From assembly GCA_937901895.1 (NCBI GenBank), contig CALGTD010000196.1, forward strand, positions 1 through 39,195: 39,195 bases of DNA. The letters run 5' to 3'. The position numbers were made by a program, and so were the translations under genes. Positions 31,884 to 39,195 of this stretch are shown here, one piece after another. The DNA is from an uncultured Spartobacteria bacterium. Lineage in GTDB: Bacteria > Verrucomicrobiota > Verrucomicrobiia > Chthoniobacterales > JAATET01. The first letter of the stretch is position 1. Each line of letters starts with the position of its first letter. Below the pieces are notes generated by a model. It ran no database searches and was not told where the DNA came from. It worked only from the letters and a program-made list of their open reading frames with translations.

Positions 31884-33677
31884 TCAGCTCGTCTTCAGCA
31901 CTTCGATGAAGGCTTCCTGCGGGATGTTGACCGATCCAATGGCCTTCATCCGCTTTTTGCCTTCCTTCTGCTTTTCGAGGAGTTTGCGCTTTCGCGTGAT
32001 GTCACCGCCGTAGCATTTCGCGGTGACGTCCTTTCGCATGGCACTCACGGTCTCGCGCGCAACGATCTTGCCTCCGATCGCGGCCTGAATGGCGACCTGG
32101 TAGAGCTGTTTCGGAATGACGTCCTTGAGCTTTGTCGCCAGCGCGCGACCACGGAACTCGGCCTTGTCACGGTGGACGATCGAACTGAACGCATCCACCG
32201 GCTCGCCGTTGACGAGCATTTCGAGCTTCACGAGCTTCGAAGGACGATACCCGGCGGGCTCGTAGTCCATCGAACCATAGCCGCGGGTGAGGGATTTGAT
32301 CTTGTCGTGGAAGTCCACGAGGATCTCGTTGAGCGGGATGATGGCGGTGATCATCACCCGTCGCGTGTCAATGGACTCGGTGTGCTCAACGATTCCGCGT
32401 TTGTCCATCATGAGCTGCATCATGTCGCCAATGTTCTCGTTCGGAACCATGACGAAGCATTTCACGACCGGCTCGCGGATCTCCTCGATGATGCTGGGAT
32501 CGGGAAGGTTCGCGGGGTTGTCCACTTCGATGACCTCGCCGTTCGTCTTTACGACCTCGTAGACGACGCTCGGATACGTGGAGATGATGTCCATGTCGTA
32601 TTCCCGGCGCAGCCGCTCGATGATGATCTCCATGTGGAGAAGGCCGAGGAAGCCGCAGCGAAATCCGAAGCCGAGCGCGACGGAGCTCTCCGCCTGAAAC
32701 ACGAAGGCCGCATCGTTGAGCTGCAGCTTGCCCATCGCCGTCTTGAGATGCTCGAAGTCGGCGGTGTTGATCGGATAGATGCCGCTGAAGACCATGGGAT
32801 GGACTTCCTGAAAGCCCGGCAGAGGCTCTGCCGACGGGCGTTTCGCGTCGGTCAACGTGTCGCCAATCTTGATCTCGGAAGTCGACTTGATGTTCGCGAT
32901 GAAGTAGCCGACGTCGCCGTCCTCGAGCACCGGCTGGGCGTGCATCTTCGGGGTGAAGACGCCGACTTCCTTGATCTCGTAGTTCTTGTTGGTCGACATC
33001 AGCTTCACCGCCGCTCCAGGGGCGATGCGACCGGAAAAGACCCGGGCGTAGCCCACGACGCCGCGGTAGGCATCGAACACGGAGTCGAAAACGAGGGCTC
33101 GCAATGTGTCGTCGATCTTCTTTGGCGGCGGGATGCGATGAACGATCGCCTCGAGAATCTCGTGAATGCCGATGCCCGCCTTCGCGCTGGCGGCGATGCA
33201 TTCCTCGGCGGGAATCGCCAGGATGTCCTCGATCTGCTTTTGCACGGCGGGGACGTCGGCGTTCGGCAGATCGATTTTGTTGATCACGGGAATGATCGCG
33301 AGGTTCTGCTTCGCGGCGAGATGGACGTTTGCGACCGTTTGCGCCTCCACACCCTGGGCGGCGTCGATAATGAGGAGCGCGCCTTCGCACGCGGCAAGGC
33401 TGCGGGAGACCTCGTAGGTGAAGTCGACGTGGCCCGGCGTGTCCATGAGGTTCAACCGGTAGTCCTGCCCGTCTTTGGCACGATATTTCATCGTGACGGG
33501 ATGGCTCTTGATGGTGATGCCGCGTTCGCGCTCGAGATCCATCGAATCCAGCAGCTGATCCTCCTTTTCTCGTTCGGAGATGGTGCCGGTGGACTCGAGG
33601 AGACGGTCCGAGAGCGTCGTCTTCCCGTGGTCGATGTGGGCAATGATGCAGAAGTTACGGGTGCGTTCGATGGACAT
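31884..33677 (-). CDS. lepA: Elongation factor 4 (LepA), ribosome back-translocase GTPase
   Basis: The 597-residue protein is full-length LepA. It has G1 IAHIDHGKTTLSDRL, the switch I region EREKEDQLLDSMDLERERGITI, G3 DTPGHVDF, G4 NKIDLP, the LepA-specific domain order, and the unique C-terminal domain with GYGSMDYE and a late KRMKAIGSVNIPQEAF. It acts on the ribosome in the cytoplasm and is conserved in bacteria. The ATG at 33677 (MSIERTRNF) matches the family start; an upstream in-frame start at 33713 would add 12 unconserved residues. It is divergent from the DGPF gene over 209 bp. This housekeeping gene is a good phylogenetic marker for the window. Confidence 0.97.
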   Translation of the reverse strand: MSIERTRNFCIIAHIDHGKTTLSDRLLESTGTISEREKEDQLLDSMDLERERGITIKSHPVTMKYRAKDGQDYRLNLMDTPGHVDFTYEVSRSLAACEGALLIIDAAQGVEAQTVANVHLAAKQNLAIIPVINKIDLPNADVPAVQKQIEDILAIPAEECIAASAKAGIGIHEILEAIVHRIPPPKKIDDTLRALVFDSVFDAYRGVVGYARVFSGRIAPGAAVKLMSTNKNYEIKEVGVFTPKMHAQPVLEDGDVGYFIANIKSTSEIKIGDTLTDAKRPSAEPLPGFQEVHPMVFSGIYPINTADFEHLKTAMGKLQLNDAAFVFQAESSVALGFGFRCGFLGLLHMEIIIERLRREYDMDIISTYPSVVYEVVKTNGEVIEVDNPANLPDPSIIEEIREPVVKCFVMVPNENIGDMMQLMMDKRGIVEHTESIDTRRVMITAIIPLNEILVDFHDKIKSLTRGYGSMDYEPAGYRPSKLVKLEMLVNGEPVDAFSSIVHRDKAEFRGRALATKLKDVIPKQLYQVAIQAAIGGKIVARETVSAMRKDVTAKCYGGDITRKRKLLEKQKEGKKRMKAIGSVNIPQEAFIEVLKTS

Positions 33678-33775
33678 CGCGAGCCGAAAACGATCCGCGA
33701 CCCTGCGTCGCAAGTCAATCGAACTCCGAACGGGCGATGCATCGACCGGAGATTTGCGAAAAAATTCCGCCGGGT

Positions 33776-33802
33776 TGTCCTGCGCGCCGGGGCTTGTTCG
33801 TC
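33776..33802 (+). promoter_or_regulatory. Candidate ECF42-type promoter of the DGPF gene
   Basis: TGTCCT at 33776-33781 and CGTC at 33799-33802 are spaced as in ECF promoters and lie about 85 nt before the DGPF start. Promoters reported for ECF42 sigma factors have a TGTCGA-like -35 box. The match is partial and from a single copy, so this is tentative. Confidence 0.3.
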
Positions 33803-33886
33803 ACACCGATGAACCCTCAGGCGTTTCCACGCCGACCGGCAAGGCGCCTGACAGAACCCGACATTTCATCCATCGTTTCCGACACC

Positions 33887-34285
33887 ATGAGCACCGAGCG
33901 TCCTTCCGAAGAATATCTGATGCTGTTCTACAATACCGACTGGCACCACAACCTCTCCCCGGAGGAGATCCAGGCCACGATGAGCAAATGGATGGCGTGG
34001 TTCGACGGACTGGTTGCGGAAGGCAAATGCAAGGGCGGACATCCGCTGGGAAACTCCGGTGCCGTGGTCTCCGGTCGGTCGGCCACGGTTTCGGACGGAC
34101 CGTTTGCCGAGGCGAAGGAGGCCGTGGGTGGCTACTTTTTCCTGACCGTGAGCAGCATGGAGGAGGCCATCTCGATCGCCCGAAACTGTCCGGCTCTTGC
34201 GCATGGAATCAAGGTCGAGGTTCGTCCCGTGATTCCGAATTGCGCGGCGATGGAGAGGGTCGTTCTGGACAACACCTCTGCGTAG
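33887..34285 (+). CDS. YCII-related DGPF-domain protein
   Basis: The 132-residue protein belongs to the YCII/DGPF family. It has EYLMLFYNTDWHHNLSPEEI, then the defining SDGPFAEAKEAVGGYFFLTV motif around residues 66-85, and a C-terminal helix and strand (EEAISIARNCPALAHG, IKVEVRPV). The fold is ferredoxin-like; function is unknown, but DGPF genes are very commonly adjacent to and controlled by ECF42 sigma factors, as here (18 bp to the next gene). The ATG at 33887 fits the family; the longer frame from 33737 is not conserved-looking. Confidence 0.9.
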   Translation: MSTERPSEEYLMLFYNTDWHHNLSPEEIQATMSKWMAWFDGLVAEGKCKGGHPLGNSGAVVSGRSATVSDGPFAEAKEAVGGYFFLTVSSMEEAISIARNCPALAHGIKVEVRPVIPNCAAMERVVLDNTSA

Positions 34286-34303
34286 CCTCTCGCTCCGAAC
34301 GAA

Positions 34304-35596
34304 ATGTCGATGAACCGCGATGCGGTGAAGCCCCCCGACGCGGGTGTGCAGCATCTTACCGAGCACCTTTTCCGGAGAGAGTCCGGAAAGCTCGTATCCA
34401 TGCTCACGGGCATCTTTGGCATCGAGCGTCTTCAGCTCGCGGAGGATGTCGTGCAGGAGGCGATGATTCGCGCCCTGCAGACATGGCCCTACTACGGCAC
34501 GCCGAAGAATCCCGCGGCGTGGTTGATGCAGACCGCAAAGAATCTCGCGCTCGATGTGATTCGACGCGAAAAGCGGTTTCACGAGAAGCAGCCGGAAATC
34601 TCCGCGTCGTTCGATGCGTGGAACGAGCGTGACGAAGCGTCACCCCGGTTTGACGAGGAGATCACCAACGACCGGCTGCGATTGATGTTTGCATGCTGCC
34701 ATCCGGATATTCCGCCCGAGTCGCAGGCGGCGCTGGCATTGAAGACCCTTTGCGGATTCAGTCCCGCCGAGATCGCAGCGGCGTTTCTTTCGTCGGAGGC
34801 CGCGATTACCAAACGGCTGACGCGGGCCCGACAGCGCATCCAGGAGCAGGGGATTCGCTTTGAAATTCCCGCGGGACCGGAGCTTGCCGTGCGGGTGAAT
34901 GGCGTGCTCCACATCCTCTACCTCCTCTTCAACGAAGGCTACAAGGCATCCAGCGGAGACAGCCTCGTGCGGGAGGATCTTTGTCAGGAGGCCATCCGGC
35001 TCACCGAGCTGGTCGCCGGTCATCCGGCAACCACCTGTCCCCGTGCACACGCGCTCGCCGCGCTGATGTGGCTGAATGCGGCGCGCCTCTCGAGCCGGAT
35101 CGACGATGCAGGAAATATTCTGCGCCTGCAGGATCAGGATCGTTCAACGTGGAACCGAGGGATGATCGCCCGTGGCCTCGAGCACCTTGCCAAAGGTGCG
35201 GAGGGGGACGAGGTGAGTGAATATCACCTGCAGGCCGGCATCGCCGTCTGCCACTGCCTCGCCCGGGACTACGAATCCACCGACTGGGTGCGCATTCTCG
35301 CGCTCTACGATCGATGGGTGGCCATCACCGACTCGCCGGTGGTCGCGTTGAATCGTGCCGTCGCTGTTGCCAACGTTTCCGGTCCCGATGCCGGGCTCGC
35401 CGCCGTGGAGGCCATTCCGGCCCGCGAACAGCTCGACGGCTATTACCTCACGCATGCGGTGCGTGGCGATTTCGAGACGAGGCGCGGAAACCATCGCAAG
35501 GCGGCGGAGCATTTTCGCAAGGCGCTCCAGCTGGCGGAACTGAAGAGCGAACAGTCGTTCCTTGCCCGGCGGCTGCGGGATTCGGAAAGCGATTGA
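34304..35596 (+). CDS. ECF42-type sigma factor with long C-terminal extension
   Basis: The 430-residue protein has sigma regions 2 and 4 in its first 180 residues (region 2: IERLQLAEDVVQEAMIRALQ, then PKNPAAWLMQTAKNLALDVI; region 4: LALKTLCGFSPAEIAAAFLS, then EAAITKRLTRARQRI). A roughly 240-residue helical, TPR-like extension follows (GVLHILYLLFNEGYKASSGD; RAHALAALMWLNAARL; YLTHAVRGDFETRRGNHRKA). This architecture plus an adjacent DGPF gene identifies the ECF42 group, in which the C-terminal extension is needed for activity and no anti-sigma factor is encoded. It probably regulates the DGPF gene and itself. Start 34304 or 34310. Confidence 0.93.
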   Translation: MSMNRDAVKPPDAGVQHLTEHLFRRESGKLVSMLTGIFGIERLQLAEDVVQEAMIRALQTWPYYGTPKNPAAWLMQTAKNLALDVIRREKRFHEKQPEISASFDAWNERDEASPRFDEEITNDRLRLMFACCHPDIPPESQAALALKTLCGFSPAEIAAAFLSSEAAITKRLTRARQRIQEQGIRFEIPAGPELAVRVNGVLHILYLLFNEGYKASSGDSLVREDLCQEAIRLTELVAGHPATTCPRAHALAALMWLNAARLSSRIDDAGNILRLQDQDRSTWNRGMIARGLEHLAKGAEGDEVSEYHLQAGIAVCHCLARDYESTDWVRILALYDRWVAITDSPVVALNRAVAVANVSGPDAGLAAVEAIPAREQLDGYYLTHAVRGDFETRRGNHRKAAEHFRKALQLAELKSEQSFLARRLRDSESD

Positions 35597-35628
35597 CACG
35601 ATTTCCCCGATGCGGGGGAGATAGGGGC

Positions 35629-36090
35629 ATGAAATCCGGGGAACCCCAGCCATTTCGACCAAATCCGAAGGTCGCGATGATGATCCTTGTGACGATGACG
35701 GCATTGTTTGTTCCTCTGCTGTGCGTCGTCTGGCTGGGCCGCGATTATTTCCGGGCGCCGAAGCCTGCCAGCGCCCAGCCCACGGGCGCGGTGATCGGGC
35801 TGCGGGAGTCGATCGAGCGAAGCGCGGAGGAGGCATTGCCGGTGGAGGCGATCGTGTCGGATCGTCTGGTGTTGAAACTGGAGCGGGAACAGCATTCCGT
35901 GGAGTCGTTGAAGCCCCTCGCGGAATCGCTTGGCGCCAGTCTCCTGGAACTCGAGGAGGGGCGTTATCTCGTCAGCGGAGCGAAGGGAACCTCCGCTGCG
36001 TTCGCGAAGGCGCTGAACATTGATCCGCCCGCAGGAGACGATGAGGGATTGTTCGAGGTGAGGATCGAATCGAAGGAAGCGGGTAAATGA
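35629..36090 (+). CDS. Single-pass membrane protein of unknown function
   Basis: The 153-residue product has a short cytoplasmic N-terminus, one transmembrane helix (about 15-38, VAMMILVTMTALFVPLLCVVWLG) and a periplasmic part. That part contains a helix-rich stretch (IGLRESIERSAEEALPVEAI) and a beta-alpha-beta unit (DRLVLKLEREQHSVESLKPL, then GASLLELEEGRYLV). I do not recognise the family. It is coupled by ATGA (36087-36090) to the nucleosidase gene. A TTGACA-like hexamer at 35593 lies too close to the start to be its promoter. Confidence 0.75.
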   Translation: MKSGEPQPFRPNPKVAMMILVTMTALFVPLLCVVWLGRDYFRAPKPASAQPTGAVIGLRESIERSAEEALPVEAIVSDRLVLKLEREQHSVESLKPLAESLGASLLELEEGRYLVSGAKGTSAAFAKALNIDPPAGDDEGLFEVRIESKEAGK

Positions 36091-36719
36091 TCCTCGTGAC
36101 CTTCGCGCTGCCGTTCGAGAGCGCCGGCTTCCGGCGGACTCGTGCAGCGCGTGACGTGGTCGTTGTTCACACGGGAATGGGAGCCGGGCCTGCACGCGCC
36201 GCGGTCGCGGCCGCGATCGCAAAGCATGCGCCATCCCTCGTTCTTTCCTCAGGATTTGCGGGAGGACTCGACCCTTCATTGAAGACGGGTGATTTCCTTG
36301 TCGAGGGGGGACCCGCATCGGAATTTCCACCCGGCACGTTCATCACGGTGGAGGATGTCCTCGTGATGGCGGAGCAAAAGGTCACGCTGCGCGAAAGGAC
36401 CGGTGCCAGCGCGGTGGACATGGAGACCGACGGAATCCGGGCGGCTTGTGAGGAGGCGGGCGTCCGACTTGTCATTGCGCGTGCGATCAGCGACGGCGCG
36501 ACGGAAGACATTGGCCTGCCTCCCGAACTGCTCCGGGGTCTCGCCACGCGGCCACTCGCGGCGGCTCCCGCCGTTGCATGGCAGCTTCTCACACGAGCAG
36601 GCCCGCGGCGCGCGTTCCTTCGAATGATTCGAGGTTCGCGAGCCGCACAGCGTTCGCTCGCAGAGTCCCTGCCGCGTCTACTGAGCCTGCTCCAGAAAGG
36701 CGATCCAGTCTCTGGATGA
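36087..36719 (+). CDS. Nucleoside phosphorylase / MTA-SAH nucleosidase family protein
   Basis: The 210-residue protein has the PNP/UDP-like fold: VTFALPFES at the start, VVVHTGMGAGPARAAVAAAI, VLSSGFAGGLDPSLKTGDFLV, and the substrate-site segment SAVDMETDGIRAACEEAGV followed by ARAISDGA, where the Met-Glu pair binds ribose and the Asp acts on the base. It is short compared with MTA/SAH nucleosidase (about 230) and resembles the hopanoid-associated subgroup in layout, but no hopanoid gene is near. Its last 42 bp overlap the 3' end of the convergent DUF4861 gene. Confidence 0.82.
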   Translation: MILVTFALPFESAGFRRTRAARDVVVVHTGMGAGPARAAVAAAIAKHAPSLVLSSGFAGGLDPSLKTGDFLVEGGPASEFPPGTFITVEDVLVMAEQKVTLRERTGASAVDMETDGIRAACEEAGVRLVIARAISDGATEDIGLPPELLRGLATRPLAAAPAVAWQLLTRAGPRRAFLRMIRGSRAAQRSLAESLPRLLSLLQKGDPVSG

Positions 36720-37541
36720 CTGGATGTCGCTGCCTTTTGCCCATGCGGATGCGACACGAAACTCCACCGCACCGTCCGCATCAGTCCGCATCACGCAAAG
36801 CGCGTGTTCCTTTCCGTCTCCGGCAGGCTGCCGGAGCATCTCAACGACGCGATCCTTTGGAGCGACGATACCCGTGCCGAGACCGTGGTCCTGAACCTTG
36901 TCCCACATGGCGACGACGCCTTTTGACGGGAGAAGCTCGACAAGGGCTTCGGAGGTCTGTGTCACCAATCCCGTCGCGACCGGAACATCCGCGAGCGGTT
37001 TCCCGTCCCGCGTGAATACCGAGCGGTTCGTGAAGAAACGGTCTCCGAGTTTCTGCGTGATGGTCTTTTCCTCCTCCACGAGGCCGTCCGGCGTCTCGTA
37101 ACGGTAACGCACCACGAACTTCGCTTCGTCCGGACCCGGCGAAACGATTTCCGCGGACTGGTAGACATCGGAGGTGACGAGCTTGTTGTCGATCCACAGC
37201 GCGGTGCCTCCGCATCCGCGGGAATCTCCAACGCTGTAGCCATCGCATCCTTCGCCGTGGTCTTCATGATAGCTGCGCACGCCGGCCAGATCGTCCTTAT
37301 ACCACTTGTCGATGACCGGATACGGCACGGTCTTGACCCATACGTCGATGCCGCTGTCCTCGACGCTGTCGCGCAGCGGCGGACCGTAGATGCGGTAGGC
37401 AACGAGATCGTTTTCCCATGCGAGGTCGCCCTTCCGCTCCGGAACGACCCGGGCGTAGGCACGGGGTCCGGCATTGGATTGAGCAAAGACGGAGGCGGTG
37501 CAGGTGACGACGGCGAGAAGGGTGAGCGGAAGGTTTTTCAT
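36678..37541 (-). CDS. Secreted DUF4861-domain protein
   Basis: The 287-residue product has a signal peptide (about 1-20, ending SVFA). The beta-rich domain begins RAYARVVPERKGDLAWENDLVAYRIYGPPLRD and includes WYKDDLAGVRSYHEDHGEGC and DSRGCGGTALWID. This matches the DUF4861 family, which is found in pectin and uronate utilisation loci; its enzymatic role is not established to my knowledge. It is the last gene of an operon with KDG kinase (12 bp upstream) and KDPG aldolase, which supports a role in uronate release. Confidence 0.87.
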   Translation of the reverse strand: MKNLPLTLLAVVTCTASVFAQSNAGPRAYARVVPERKGDLAWENDLVAYRIYGPPLRDSVEDSGIDVWVKTVPYPVIDKWYKDDLAGVRSYHEDHGEGCDGYSVGDSRGCGGTALWIDNKLVTSDVYQSAEIVSPGPDEAKFVVRYRYETPDGLVEEEKTITQKLGDRFFTNRSVFTRDGKPLADVPVATGLVTQTSEALVELLPSKGVVAMWDKVQDHGLGTGIVAPKDRVVEMLRQPAGDGKEHALCVMRTDADGAVEFRVASAWAKGSDIQSSRDWIAFLEQAQ

Positions 37542-37553
37542 GACAGCAGGGGG

Positions 37554-38651
37554 TTATCGGTCCACGCGGGCGCCCGCGCCGCGAACGAGGTTTTCGACTT
37601 CGGAGAGGGTTGCCATGGAAGTGTCGCCCGGCGTCGTCATCGCGAGCGCACCATGCGCCGCGCCATATTCGACGGCCCTGGCGGGGTCGCCGAATGTGAG
37701 AAATCCGTAGATCAATCCCGACGCAAAGCTGTCTCCGCCGCCGACGCGATCGAGGATTTCCAATCCCGGCCGGTGCGTCGCCTCATGGAATTTCCCTGCA
37801 TGCCAGCAAACCGCTCCCCAGTCGTTGACGGTGGCCGTGCGCACTTCGCGCAACGTGGTGGCGGCCACCTGGAAATTTGGAAATTCCGCCACCGCGCGTT
37901 CGATCATTCGTTTGAAACTGTCGATGTTGAGACCGGTAACGTGTTCGCTGACGCCTTCGACCTCGAATCCAAGGCAGGCGGTGAAGTCCTCCTCGTTTCC
38001 GATCATCACATCGACATGCTTCGCGATTTCACGATTCACCTCGCGTGCGCGTGCCTGACCGCCGATCGACTTCCACAACGACGGGCGGTAGTTGAGGTCG
38101 TAGGAGACAATCGTGCCGTGTTCCCGCGCCTTGCGACAGGCTTCCACCACCACTTCCGCAGTGGATTCCGAAAGCGCGGCGAAAATGCCTCCCGTGTGAA
38201 ACCATCGCGTGCCCGCGCGACCAAACACTTCGTCCCAGTCGATGTCACCGGGCTTCATCGCACTGGCGGCGGTCATTCCGCGATCCGAGGTTCCCCGGGC
38301 GCCACGCACACCGAAACCGCGCTCGGTGAAGTTGAGGCCGTTGCGAATCGTGCGGCCGATTCCGTCGAACGGTTTCCATTGGACGAATCGCTGATCCACG
38401 CCACCCTGCAGGATGAGATCCTCGAGTAGGCGACCGACATCATTGTCGGCAAAGGCCGTGACAATTGCCGTGCGAAGCCCGAAACAGCGGCGCAGGCCGC
38501 GCGCGACGTTGTATTCGCCGCCGCCCTCCCAGACACGAAACTCGCGCGCCGTGCGGACGCGGCCTTCGCCGGGATCGAGCCGGAGCATGACCTCACCCAG
38601 CGAGATGCAATCGAACTGGCAGGAATTGGCGGGGCGAATGGACAGGGGCAT
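37554..38651 (-). CDS. kdgK: 2-keto-3-deoxygluconate kinase, PfkB family
   Basis: The 365-residue protein is a ribokinase/PfkB-family sugar kinase with ISLGEVMLRLDPGEGRVR at the start, GGGEYNVARGLRRCFG for sugar binding, VSYDLNYRPSLW, and the catalytic signature DRVGGGDSFASGLIYGF whose Asp is the base. Adjacent KDPG aldolase, 3 bp upstream, makes KDG phosphorylation the natural role: KDG plus ATP gives KDPG, which the aldolase splits to pyruvate and glyceraldehyde-3-phosphate. It is somewhat longer than E. coli KdgK (about 310). The enzyme is cytoplasmic. Confidence 0.88.
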   Translation of the reverse strand: MPLSIRPANSCQFDCISLGEVMLRLDPGEGRVRTAREFRVWEGGGEYNVARGLRRCFGLRTAIVTAFADNDVGRLLEDLILQGGVDQRFVQWKPFDGIGRTIRNGLNFTERGFGVRGARGTSDRGMTAASAMKPGDIDWDEVFGRAGTRWFHTGGIFAALSESTAEVVVEACRKAREHGTIVSYDLNYRPSLWKSIGGQARAREVNREIAKHVDVMIGNEEDFTACLGFEVEGVSEHVTGLNIDSFKRMIERAVAEFPNFQVAATTLREVRTATVNDWGAVCWHAGKFHEATHRPGLEILDRVGGGDSFASGLIYGFLTFGDPARAVEYGAAHGALAMTTPGDTSMATLSEVENLVRGAGARVDR

Positions 38652-38654
38652 GAG

Positions 38655-39195
38655 TCAGTCTTGGGCCAGGGTTACGGCTTCCCGCGTGAGATCGCGGATT
38701 TGCTGAAAATCCCCAGCAGCAATGAGCTTCGGAGCCACCATCCAGCTTCCTCCGCAGGCCGCGACGGAAGGAAGATCGAGGTAGCTCCGCAGGTTGCCGG
38801 CGTGAATGCCTCCGGTGGGGATGAATCGGATGCCCGCGTAGGGAGCGGAGAGCGCCTTCAGCATTTCCACCCCTCCGAGAGCCTCGGCCGGGAAAAACTT
38901 CAGCAGCGACAGCCCGAAGGAATACGCCAGCTCGATGTCGGTGGGGGTTGCGACGCCGGGAGTGATCGGAATGCCCCGGCTCACGCAATACTCGATGACC
39001 TTCGGGTTGCAGCCCGGCGAGACCATGAAAGTTGCCCCGGCGTCCACCGCCTGCCGCACCTGGTCGATGGAGAGCACCGTGCCCGCTCCAACAATCATGT
39101 CCCCGCGCGCCGCCATCGTCTGGATTGCCTCTGCCGCTGCTGCAGTTCGAAACGTGATCTCCGCAACCGGGAGACCGCCGGCCACCAGGGCGTCG
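38655..39195 (-). CDS. eda: 2-keto-3-deoxy-6-phosphogluconate aldolase, 5' end missing
   Basis: About 180 residues are present; the frame continues open through the right edge (reading DALVAGGLPVAEITFRTAAA from the last bases), so the true start is outside the window and the internal GTG at 39185 is not the start. Class I KDPG aldolase motifs are visible: the PVAEITFRT catalytic-Glu region, VGAGTVLSIDQVRQAVDAGA, FMVSPGCNP, the Schiff-base Lys in LLKFFPAEALGG, and FIPTGGI. It feeds the lower Entner-Doudoroff/uronate route with kdgK downstream. Confidence 0.92.
   Translation of the reverse strand, partial: DALVAGGLPVAEITFRTAAAAEAIQTMAARGDMIVGAGTVLSIDQVRQAVDAGATFMVSPGCNPKVIEYCVSRGIPITPGVATPTDIELAYSFGLSLLKFFPAEALGGVEMLKALSAPYAGIRFIPTGGIHAGNLRSYLDLPSVAACGGSWMVAPKLIAAGDFQQIRDLTREAVTLAQD

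Noticed and set aside
32172..33812. A 546-codon plus-strand frame opposite lepA
   Set aside because: Exact antisense of a highly conserved gene; the translation is rich in Asp, Val, His and Arg without any recognisable motif.
35593..35598. Perfect TTGACA hexamer as a sigma-70 -35 box
   Set aside because: No acceptable -10 fits before the start codon at 35629, and it overlaps the stop region of the ECF42 gene.
38655..39185. GTG at 39185 as the start of the KDPG aldolase
   Set aside because: Residues before it (DALVAGG) continue the aldolase family N-terminal region, so the gene starts beyond the right edge.
1..39195. CRISPR arrays, insertion sequences, integrases, prophage or restriction genes
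   Set aside because: I looked for regularly spaced repeats, terminal inverted repeats with transposase motifs, and phage or nuclease families on both strands, and saw none.

Overview
The window is GC-rich, densely coding bacterial DNA that most likely comes from the phylum Verrucomicrobiota. I infer this from the combination of a small ECF sigma factor next to a FecR-LamG membrane protein (a pairing typical of Verrucomicrobiota and Planctomycetota), tandem PEP-CTERM proteins, a DeoR-controlled rhamnose operon with a fused aldolase/dehydrogenase, many secreted polysaccharide-active proteins, and start codons that mostly lack a clear Shine-Dalgarno sequence. I see no tRNA, rRNA, CRISPR array, insertion sequence or phage gene.

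Layout. (1) 1-6329: L-rhamnose catabolism. The 3'-truncated aldolase/short-chain dehydrogenase gene is divergent from a DeoR-family regulator, which is followed by rhaB-mqo-rhaA, joined by ATGA overlaps. (2) 6339-11682: a sigma/surface-protein module. An ECF sigma gene and a FecR-LamG gene run leftward and three PEP-CTERM paralogues run rightward. The same two-part motif (TGCTAAnTTT, 11-12 nt, GnCAT, identical phase) lies before the sigma gene and before each PEP-CTERM gene. (3) 11769-15645: a secreted GH43-type protein, an SGNH hydrolase/FAD oxidoreductase fusion and a small lysine-rich secreted protein, closed by a strong bidirectional terminator. (4) 15772-25689: mutarotase lipoprotein and MscS channel (leftward), DsbD plus redoxin, PPK2, a glutamine amidotransferase-like protein, a DUF3828-like protein, an NhaC antiporter behind a GC-rich untranslated stretch, and an orotate phosphoribosyltransferase. 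(5) 25780-30777: GH28-type beta-helix enzyme, CE1-type esterase, SlyD, a secreted nuclease with helix-hairpin-helix, a coupled secreted protein and a small membrane protein. (6) 30791-36719: QueD, methyltransferase, LepA, a DGPF/YCII protein with an ECF42-type sigma factor, a one-TM protein and a nucleosidase. (7) 36678-39195: KDPG aldolase (truncated), KDG kinase and a DUF4861 protein, the tail of a uronate/pectin operon.

How it fits together. Rhamnose and uronate catabolism, GH28, GH43, esterases and DUF4861 together suggest growth on pectin, particularly rhamnogalacturonan. L-rhamnose would pass through RhaA, RhaB and the aldolase to DHAP and L-lactaldehyde, the dehydrogenase half would give L-lactate, and the Mqo-family protein in the operon may pass lactate electrons to the quinone pool. 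The most novel signal is the four-copy promoter motif, which predicts from sequence alone that the ECF sigma factor activates its own gene and three cell-envelope PEP-CTERM genes.
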